NCBI GenBank assembly: GCA_964017065.1
Contig: OZ024788.1
Location: 12,666,845-12,730,844 of the forward strand
Origin: Haliclona indistincta
Lineage: Eukaryota > Porifera > Demospongiae > Haplosclerida > Chalinidae
DNA: 64,000 bases
Direction of reading: 5' to 3'
This document shows positions 55,848 through 64,000 of this stretch, piece by piece. The notes beneath the pieces are model-generated. The model was not told the origin of the DNA, made no database searches, and worked only from the letters and a program-made list of their open reading frames with translations. Position 1 is the stretch's first letter. Every line of letters starts with the position of its first letter. The translations under genes were made by a program, and so were the position numbers.

Positions 55848-56884
55848 TAAATTATTATTTTATTTAAAGTACAACAGTGCTTCATGTCAATGTTTCTTGT
55901 TTAACCTGCTAATTATTATTTATTGCTTGCTATTATAATTATCGTAATAATAGTGTAGGACAATAGAAACTTTTTTCCATTATCATTCTACAATGGTATT
56001 ATACGCATTTTCATAGTGTGAATGCGTCAAAATGGTGGGAGGGACCACGTATTAACATTGGCCAAAAAATTATCGGGTACGCCTCCTAGTGCACCTCGAG
56101 TCTGTAAATACGATCGTGGCAACAAGGACCAAGTTGACCCAAAAGTAGGGATTTAAACGACTGCAATATGGAAAATAAGACCAACCAAACAGCTCTGTGC
56201 ACCAGACAGGCATCGAATATCACTGAAGGTAAAGGATCTAGCATTCCGAGCCATATAAAACGCATGTTCCCTGTGTAGAGTACGTACTGGTGTACTGGCC
56301 TGATGAAGGAAGTGTGTATGTCTTAAAAGTAATGCTATAGTGACAGAGAAATGGAACTGATCGGTGGGGACTGCCATGCATGAGGTAGTAATATCCAAGA
56401 GAGCATACTGCGGTAAAGTGGCTGCTAAAGGTAGGCCACAGGCAATCCATTCACAATGAATGATGTGAGCGGATTTCAGCAAAAGGGGTCACATGTGGCT
56501 CCTGCAATTTTCGGACGCATGCTTGTTTTCGATTAGCTGCTAATCTGTCAAATATTACTGTAACTTACAAAAACTTTCTGTGTATAATATTTGATCATTC
56601 TGCTTGCTGCATATCTAATTTTAGAGGCATAGAACTAAATTTGGCTGTGTTGCAGCAATTTGAAAACAAGCGTGCGTTCGAAAATTGCAGGAGCGAAGTG
56701 ACCCTCCTCTCAAATCCACTCACATATTGTTACTCTATCTATAAGTGCATGTATATAGGGACTAACACACAGATAGAAAATTTATAAGCTACATCTCAGT
56801 GAACAGCTGGAGCCCAAAATTCCTTCAGCAGCAGACAGAGCCTCCAGCCAAACAAGTTAAAGTTTTTCAAGAACTACAGTTTTA
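55848..56884. other. no gene recognised
   Basis: Intergenic. Inverted phrases around GAAAATTGCAGGAGC (about 56505 and 56682) suggest another small foldback; short minus-strand open stretches at 56153-56482 have no domain. Confidence 0.35.
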
Positions 56885-57372
56885 ATGAACACATACCCGT
56901 GCGCTGAGCTAAGATCTACATTGTTAGTACACGACTACTCCAGCAATACTGCAACAGCTAGTCCATAGGTAAATTGATGGTAGCATAGCTATGATATACA
57001 TGAACTAAAAGTTGATTGGCACATCACAGAAGGCTAGGCCTCAAGAAAGACTGAATACCCTATGATCAAAGGCCTCAAGAAGTTTAACAATGGCTTTATT
57101 TGACATATGGGACATGTGAGACTGAGTGAGGAAGTCGATATGGATAAGAGGTTGGGTGACACACCCACAATACTGTAAAGTGTTCTTACAAGGACACGTA
57201 GCTCTAGAAAGCCATGGCTTAGCCGCTCGAGCAAGGCTTGCCAGCACAGAAAATGTCTTCATAGGACTATAGTTCAGTGAACAAGCTGCAGAGAGTATTT
57301 TCGTAGAGATTTTTGAGCGGCAAGACGCAAACAGGCGTGTTTTTTTTGACGACACACACATATATGTATACA
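56885..57372. repeat. family B, copy 2
   Basis: Similar along most of its length to 26500-26880, including GAACACATACCCGTGCGCTG and the CAAGGCTTGCCAGCACAGAA block. The family R copy at 57381 follows directly. Confidence 0.85.
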
Positions 57373-57380
57373 TATATATT

Positions 57381-58556
57381 ACGGAGGCACGGTAGTGACT
57401 CCCTATGCAGGGATGAACGAGAAAACAAAATGGCGGCTACATACAATGCGCCTGGTGATGAATTTTATACGTCGAAAGACACTTAGATCTGCTCTCTGGC
57501 ATTGCCCCATCTTACATGCAGTAGCAAGGAGAGTGCTCGAAATTGTCACTAAAGTGACGAACCTGGAAACGGTGAAAATCGAGTTTCGTCATCTTCGTTT
57601 TCTTCTTTCTTCAGCGCGCCTAACGCCATTACGCGAGCAGTGCCGAGACCAAAACACCCACGAACAGTCGTGAAATTCTCCTGGCAGGTGCCTTTTGAAC
57701 TTAGTTTTTAGCGAAAAGGCGATATAAATTCCGCGATTTCTCGATCATGTTCCATTGTCAGCTAAGTGTTAGTCGCCATTGTTTTGATTGCGCAATACGC
57801 ACGTGACCAAGCAGTGGTTAGCGCACGTGTCCAAGCACTAGCTTGAATATCGCCTCGCCGTATGGATCACGGAGAACACTTATTTGTATGGAGTCTTCGA
57901 AGAACGGTAGGCTCGAATAGGATCGCCATTCTGCGCTTGCCAGATAATTATAACCGCTGTACAAACCAAGTGCAGGCGGGGCTCGTATGCACTGCATGCA
58001 TGCATGCTTAGGCGAGCTGATATGTACAGCATAACAATTATTTTTAGATAAAAGTTTAAAATTGTTAATAATAAAGAAAAGCCATCAACAACAGGAAAAC
58101 TAAACCAATGGTGGAAACAAAGACTCAGTACGTGCATGATATTGAACTGCATTTCACTGAAAAAGAAAAAGGACACAAACAAGAAAATTAAAAAGATTTC
58201 TATCGAAATCAAAAGGATGTAGGGTTGTTAAATCTACCACTGGTCCACAATGTAAACTAACAAGGAACAAGCATGGAATGGTAACACGATTGACTTGCTA
58301 ACAGACCATAGATCCCTACATCAGTGGCTGTACATAAGATCAATATTTTGTTACAAGCTGAATGCAAGTCAGGTGTCAGTCAACAGCAACTAGCTGAACT
58401 AGCTATATTCGACCACAGCAGCCACTGATGTAGGGATCTATGGTCTGTTAGCAAGTAAATCGTGTTACCATTCCATGCTTGTTCCTTGTTAGTTTACATT
58501 GTGGACCAGTGGCAGATTTAACAACCCTACATCCTTTTGATTTCGATAGAAATCTT
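57381..58556 (+). repeat. family R, copy 4
   Basis: Full-length copy starting GGAGGCACGGTAGTGACTCC and ending GATTTCGATAGAAATC. The inner foldback section is at about 58178-58556. Confidence 0.88.
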
Positions 58557-58619
58557 TGCATTACCTGGGTGCTATCGGAAATAACCCTCAGCAGTTATTA
58601 TAGCATCCAGGTAATGCAT
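58557..58619. mobile_element. 63-bp hairpin
   Basis: GCATTACCTGGGTGCTAT pairs with ATAGCATCCAGGTAATGC with one mismatch around a short loop. It abuts the end of family R copy 4. Confidence 0.75.
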
Positions 58620-58649
58620 ATTAACTTATATATGTACCAAATAATAATA

Positions 58650-59184
58650 TGCCCGTCAGGGACACTCTTGGGAATGTAAGCAGATGCGAGCAGATGACGT
58701 TTACCAGCACGCGAGCAGATGACGTTTATCGGTATTTATCGTGTAACGTCATAACTTAGTACATGTATGCGCGCCAGCGATCGCGATTGCAACAGCACTT
58801 GAAAAAAGAAAGCTACCATTTTCATTGAAAACAAGTCGGATGCGTGCTGTAGAGCCTGCAGGTGGATGTCAGTACCACAGTTTGGAGTCCACCAGAAGAC
58901 AGCTAACTTTGGTCACGATGCGTCCACACGAAAATTAAGCCACCCACCATATTCTTTTTCACCACAAGTGTTTAAGCAGAAATAAAACTATCTGGTGAAA
59001 GAGTGATTGCTTGATTTGCCTTTGGAGCGGAGTCGCTTGCTGCTTCTGCTGCTCGCTTCATGGTGTAGGCGGCGTGACAACAAGCTACGTAGGCAAGATT
59101 TTTACTGCCACATATACGTCAGATTACGTCAATTTGCTTGCGTGCTGGTCATGTTACTTTCCCCGTGAGTGTTTCTGATGGGTA
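58650..59184. mobile_element. TIR element (about 535 bp)
   Basis: The left end TGCCCGTCAGGGACACTC and the right end GAGTGTTTCTGATGGGTA are imperfect complements. GACGTTTA and TACGTCA motifs are repeated inside. No coding region. Confidence 0.6.
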
Positions 59185-59393
59185 TATTGGAGTTGGATAC
59201 CCTCCCTTCTATTATTTACTCTTGCTGATACTCAATCGTGAATTGCTAATCCCACGCAAAAATAAATGACAAGGTTGTTTATGGTGGCAACAAGTAAAGG
59301 CCTTGTATACAAGCAAAAACCTCCCAACAACTTTATGACAAGCTTGTTGAATTGTTGTATTTTGTGGGTGACAATCTACACAAGCTTGACACT

Positions 59394-60478
59394 AGGCCTG
59401 AGCTGATTATTCTTTTATTTTTTCCTATTATTCTTTTTAGAATTTCTCAATTTTTAATCCTATTATTCCCATGAGATTGACCGATTATTCTCAGATCATT
59501 CCCGTTTTCAAAAAAATGTGATTGAAACACAATTACAAAATGCATGTGAAGTGAATAAAAACTAGCTAATCATTAATTCTGTTCATTACTGTAGCATAAC
59601 AGAGGCTTCAACATAATATTCAAGTGTTGATAGCTGCCTCATCCTAAAATTAATGAGTTATTCAAAACAGAAACACTTTCTGCAGCAGCAGAAGAAGGCT
59701 AAGAAGAAAGGCATTTTGAGCTGTTTCACTCTGTTTTGGAACAGATGATGAATTGTCATTCCAAAACTGTAAGCTCGAATACTCAGAAGAAATCTCATTC
59801 TCTAAGAATAGCATATTAATTTTTGAAAATTCTTCTCTAAGCTCTGATAACTTTGTTCAGTGGTATAAATATAAATGGAAGATTAAGTAAAATATTTTAA
59901 TAGTGATACAAACGATGTCCTTCAGGCAATGTTAACTAAAGGATTTTCAGCCCTGTCATAAACCTTCATCATTGCATGCCTCCACAATTTCTACATCATT
60001 TCTTTGCCTTTTTTAAAGCTTAAGCCTATGGCCGCTTCTTTCCCTTGGGAGGCGGATTACGATCGATTGCCTTCTGTTTCCTTGAAAGTTCAGAAGGCCT
60101 TGGAGGACGTAGCATGGTAAGAATACTAGGTGCTGCAGCTTGCTTAGCAGCTGCTAGCGTTGCATTGCGGGTATAGCAGCAACACGATTCTGTCATCTAT
60201 GATTCTGTGATCCTGTTTGATCGTCTGACGATTCATCGTTTGTACTGGCTTCCTCTTCGCTATCACTCAGAGACAGTTCGTAATCGGCGTCACCATTCGC
60301 TCTCATGATCGACTCTTCTATTGCTGCTCATGCTGCTTCTACTGAGACAGTTATAGCTGCCATAGCTATAGTGATTCGCTTGACGTAACAAAATTCGACC
60401 AATTATTCCAGAATATTCTCAAATTCTTTTCATTGCCTATTATTCTCAAAATTATTCTGGCATAATCAGCGCAGGCCT
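59394..60478. mobile_element. AT-rich TIR element (1.09 kb)
   Basis: Ends AGGCCTGAGC and GCGCAGGCCT, with long AT-rich TATTATTCT-type inverted subterminal regions. Related ends lie at 24247 and 25524. The centre (about 59990-60330) has mixed composition and no open gene. Confidence 0.72.
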
Positions 60479-60612
60479 ACTTGACACAACCTAGTAAGTA
60501 GATGTTCAAACAGAACATATGCTTGTCACAACACTGTATAACATGCTTGCCACAACAATGCTATTACCAGCGGAATTGCTATTTGCAATGCTATTACTTT
60601 AACCGCTTATTC

Positions 60613-61806
60613 TTTTTAAATGAACAGATTTCACAAAACCCTCGGCATGTTGCACATTGCAGAGTTAGCTCCTTAGTTATGGTTTGCAGAAGGAGCTTTG
60701 CAGCTAAAGCCAACCTGCTTGCTATTGAAACTGCACTGCACAGCAAAGAGCTGACCACAAGGACAAGGTGTGTCAAGTGGGCATGACCGTGAACACTGAG
60801 TAGGTAGCCATTGCTCTTGGCTTTGATAGGCTTTTTCTTGAGATGTCTACGCACCCCCCAAAAGAGCTGTCTTGAAGTTTAGATGGAATCTACAAGTACC
60901 TAGGTAGTCAACTATGGGTAGCAATGTGCACTAAAAGTTTAAACTGTCTGAATCAATTACTAGTTGTTTTAGGTAGCTTCTGCTAACCTTTAGCAGCCCA
61001 CAAAGCTAAATTTCGTTAGAATTGGTGCTAAAATGGCTGAGTTACAACTGTTTTTGTCGTCACTGTGTGATTTTGTTCTCCACTAATTTACATTACAACA
61101 CCGGCTTCATGGTTACAGCGGCGCTGTTGCGCACTTCGTAGTATAGGTGCAAAACAGTATTCTTGAGTATGACACGACAGCCTGGGCTACTCTGACCTGT
61201 TCGGCGTACTTATTGAAGCAAACTACAACCAGTCAGATCTACAACAACTGTAACAGTATATGGTGAACAGGCCAGTTAGCATGACACTCCAGCTGTGCGC
61301 GACTTTGGAGCACGTTTGCACGTACCTATAAACTGTCGCTAATATCTTTGTAAGTGCTGGTCAGAGGTATTGTCCAAGTTTAACTAACATTGCAAACTGT
61401 TTGACAATGAAAATAATTTTTGATTACCAAATTGCTGGTTTTTTTGATCTAGCACTGATTGATCATAGCAAAACAACATTGTTTCCAAGAATTATCCGCT
61501 TAAATTTCATAATTAGTTGGAATCAGCGTATCTGAAAACCTTTGGGTGGTTTTTAACCACTGAAACGGCACTCAGACGTCGCACAAGACTATTTCCACTT
61601 TATAAATTGAAAAAGGTGGAGACATTTCCGGCCGCATGACCATGCCCACGCACATTGCTACTATGGGCGCTTTTGTCGTCAGAGAAGTCCAAGATGGCCG
61701 TCAAGGTGAGCCAGCCATACATGTACATAACTTGAGAATGAAAGCCTGACTTTAGCAAAATCCACGACTCACATTGCAAGCCATTGTCGTGCTAAGCCTG
61801 TTCATA
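60613..61806 (+). repeat. family A copy interrupted by another element
   Basis: The left part (to 60918) and right part (from 61661) align with 6413-6850 as one continuous copy once the insertion is removed. Confidence 0.82.
60919..61660. mobile_element. 742-bp TIR insertion in family A
   Basis: Ends TAGCAATGTGC and its complement GCACATTGCTA. The flanks are an exact CTATGGG duplication (60912-60918 and 61661-61667). The family A copy near 6710 shows the empty site. The 7-bp footprint and TAG end suggest a hAT-like element; no transposase. Confidence 0.82.
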
Positions 61807-62335
61807 CCTTTCATTGGCAGAAATAATTTGACACGGACAATAATTGACCGTATAATTATTATTCCGTAAATTAACGCGGGCGAATTGTGCGGCGAGCATT
61901 GAGAAGCTGTTGAAAATGCAGCGCCTGAAGCTACCGAACGACATGAGTATTCCTTAGTTAGACGGTGATTCACAGTCTACTGTACCTTAGGCAACTAATC
62001 ATGACTGTTACTAAGCGCTCACACACAGTTTAGCTATACCAAGTCGGGTATCCATTCCTTTGGTTCTTTCTCCCAATGGCGTAATACAAATCATTGACAA
62101 AATGGAGGATTTCAAAATTTCGAAACCTGTTTTCTAAATAGATCGTGAAACAATATCCTAGTTAGAAAGGAATTCTTGTACTAGGCTATAAATAGCTTTG
62201 CCTGGTGCATAATTTATTTAAATTTTGACCGTGCTATACCATTTTTAGCCTGAATATTGGTGAGTTCTTTCATGGCAGTATTGCTTCAGCGATCCAGTAG
62301 TAGGTTATTAGCAAACTCTTTGTGTCTTCTTGCAG
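61807..62335. other. no gene recognised
   Basis: AT-rich sequence upstream of the LTR; nothing can be assigned. Confidence 0.3.
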
Positions 62336-62579
62336 TGTAGGTGTGGAGACATATAATGTCTGCTCTGCTTGTAAATAAGAATACATGGGCCATTGTCATA
62401 TGTCATATGTCTTGTCATTATTTGGTTGCTTGTAGTTTTGTCATGGTTGTATATAAACTGAGTCACCCTTGTTTACATCATTCTTCTCCTGTCTTCTCTA
62501 CTCCCTCTGTGTCATAATTCACATTGAGTATTGTGGCCCATACCCTGGTGAACTCGCTCAGGTCAACGCGAACGCTACA
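62336..62579 (+). promoter_or_regulatory. 5' LTR (244 bp) with TATA-like box
   Basis: Bounded by TGTAG and CTACA, perfect 5-bp inverted ends, and followed at once by TGGTGGCAGCAG, a primer-binding-like sequence. TATATAAA near 62450 could be the promoter. The 3' LTR is outside the window, so the boundaries are inferred. Confidence 0.65.
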
Positions 62580-62591
62580 TGGTGGCAGCAG

Positions 62592-63400
62592 ATGGCGGGT
62601 ATGCAGCTACAGCCTATGCAGACGTTCGACTTTCTCCAGCCGGCGCAATGGCCGAAGTGGAAGCAGAGGTTCGAGCAATTCAGAGTGGCTTCAGGACTTA
62701 TTGACCGAAGTGAAGGAAGACAAATCAGTACCTTGTTGTACTCCATGGGCCCTGAGGCGCAAGACGTACTGGAGACCACTGGTATAGACGAGGAGAATCG
62801 AGGTGTGTATACGACTCTGTCATTACAAGTTTCGACGAGTACTTCGGTGTACGGAGGAACATCATCTTCGAATGGGCGCAATTCAATTCACGAAAGCAGC
62901 AGCCAGGAGAGTCGGCAGAGCAGTACATCTTAGCACTGTATACTCTTGCGGGAAGATGCGGCTACGCCAGCCGGGAACAGAAAGAACAAGACATTCGCGA
63001 CCGTCTGGTTATCGGTATTCGAGATGCACAGCTCTCGAAGCGCCTACAGTTGACTGCAGATTTGGACTTGACCAAAGCTAAAAAGATGATTCTACAGACA
63101 GAAGCTGTCCAGGAAACCCAGAAACTATCCGCGGGCGACAGCAGAGAAAATCCTATTGAGGTGGATGCACTTCAGGGGACGCGGAGCAGATGGGGCGATA
63201 GCAGACGATCAAATTTTCGCCGCCGTCCTCAACCAACTCTTCATCAGTCGGATGTCAGGTGCACGAGGTGCGGACGAGAACTACACGGGCGAGCGGAGTG
63301 TCCAGCACAAGATGCCACTTGTCACCGCTGTAGGAAAGAGGTCATTTCGAGTCTCAGTGTCGCACCAAGAATATTTCCCACATAACAACCAATGATGATT
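62592..63400 (+). pseudogene. Gag of the Ty3/Gypsy element (frameshifted)
   Basis: Starts at an ATG at 62592 just after the primer-binding-like site. The N-terminal part (WPKWKQRFEQF, LLYSMGPEAQDVLE) is typical retrotransposon Gag. The frame changes near 62803, where the original frame has an apparent 2-nt gain. The second frame continues through SAEQYILALYTLAGRCGY to two zinc knuckles (CTRCGRELHGRAEC, then CHRC); the second knuckle is cut by another frame change near 63340. Confidence 0.8.
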
Positions 63401-63411
63401 CGAGTACGGTT

Positions 63412-63834
63412 TTGCCGGACTGTGATAGTGGCTTCCTGGATGGCGTGACTGATGAGACCTCTGCTCCAGAGACCTGGACAGTTGCAGTGCAAGTTGGAAA
63501 GAAAACAGTCCAGTTTAAACAAGATACTGGGGCTGAAGTTACTGCTATTTCTGATTTTTCCTTTAGGAAGCTGAAGGGAATTCATCTGCAGAAGGCGAGC
63601 AAAGTGCTGCATGGACCTGACCGTTCTCCTCTATCGGTTCTGGGACAGTTCACACAACCTCTCACCATTAAGGACAAGACCTCCCAGCAGCAGGTCTTCG
63701 TTGTCAAGGGCCTGAAAAGCAATTTGCTTGGCTTACCAGCGATCCAAGCTCTACAGCTGGTGGCAAGAATGAACTCAATGGAAGCTACAGAGAGAGAATT
63801 GTTGCTGAATATCCGGGAGTATTTGAAGGATTAG
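63412..63834 (+). pseudogene. aspartic protease region of the Ty3/Gypsy element
   Basis: A pepsin-like retrotransposon protease with the active-site triplet in FKQDTGAEVTAIS and a late LLGLPAI motif. It lies directly after the zinc knuckles in the usual Gag-Pol order. A frame change near 63795 separates it from the RT. Confidence 0.82.
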
Positions 63835-64000
63835 GAACTCTAGGAGAGCCATACGTGATAGAATTATCTCAGGATCACAAGCCTCATTCAATTTTCATCC
63901 TAAGAAGGGTTCCGTATCCGCTTCAAGATAAAGTTAAAGAAGAGCTTTCGAGAATGGAAAGGTCGGGAGTTATCTCAAGAATTGAAGAAGCTACGCCTTG
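63796..64000 (+). pseudogene. start of reverse transcriptase, cut by window end
   Basis: One frame carries the N-terminal RT entry region (EYPGVFEGLG, RRVPYPLQDKVKEEL, MERSGVISRIEEATP). Catalytic motifs lie beyond the window. Confidence 0.78.

Larger units (their letters stand above)
62336..64000 (+). mobile_element. Ty3/Gypsy LTR retrotransposon, 5' part, runs off the window
   Basis: Order: LTR, primer-binding-like site (from 62580), Gag, zinc knuckle, protease, start of RT. The coding region is broken by at least three frame changes, so this copy is defective as read. Confidence 0.85.

Overview
This is eukaryotic nuclear DNA from an early-branching animal, most likely a demosponge. The inference rests on content: split genes with short introns (about 40-100 bp), a STAT5-like transcription factor, and a gene mixing death, ZU5, UPA and Roc-COR domains. 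Sponges and some cnidarians carry expanded sets of such genes. The species is not identified. No tRNA, rRNA or CRISPR array was seen.

Layout. 1-5.4 kb: two arrays of tandemly duplicated mini-exons, one on each strand, a GA-rich microsatellite block and a palindromic MITE. 5.5-9.4 kb: a foldback element with a nested MITE, interspersed family A, and fragment A of a STAT gene. 9.6-15.4 kb: an apparently intact tyrosine-recombinase (Ngaro/PAT-type) retrotransposon with textbook split direct repeats and a matching empty site elsewhere in the window. 15.6-16.6 kb: a subtilase gene. 16.7-27 kb: repeats only (tandem copies of family R, foldback, pogo-like, TTAA-flanked and AT-rich TIR elements). 27.5-28.7 kb: a single-exon NYN/CCCH/CCHC RNA-binding candidate RNase. 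30.1-34.8 kb: STAT copy B (16 exons joined by phase, one nonsense codon). 35.5-43.9 kb: a 13-exon gene whose exons join in phase into a predicted 1510-residue DD-DD-ZU5-UPA-Roc-COR-DD protein. 44.5-47.2 kb: STAT copy C, lacking its SH2 exons and cut at its 5' side by a non-LTR retroelement (47.2-49.7 kb). 49.9-51.4 kb: family R and a broken subtilase fragment. 51.7-53.7 kb: a Ginger-like DNA transposon remnant. 54.3-55.2 kb: second subtilase. 55.3-61.8 kb: repeats, several with clear insertion footprints. 62.3 kb to the end: the 5' part of a frameshifted Ty3/Gypsy LTR element.

Host genes are mainly on the minus strand and look signalling- or immunity-related: STAT, a death-domain GTPase scaffold, an NYN-type RNase candidate and subtilases. 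The locus has been reshaped by segmental duplication (four STAT pieces, three subtilase pieces) and by nested transposons. Exon coordinates come from reading splice consensus, reading frame and intron phase by eye; no search or transcript data were available.
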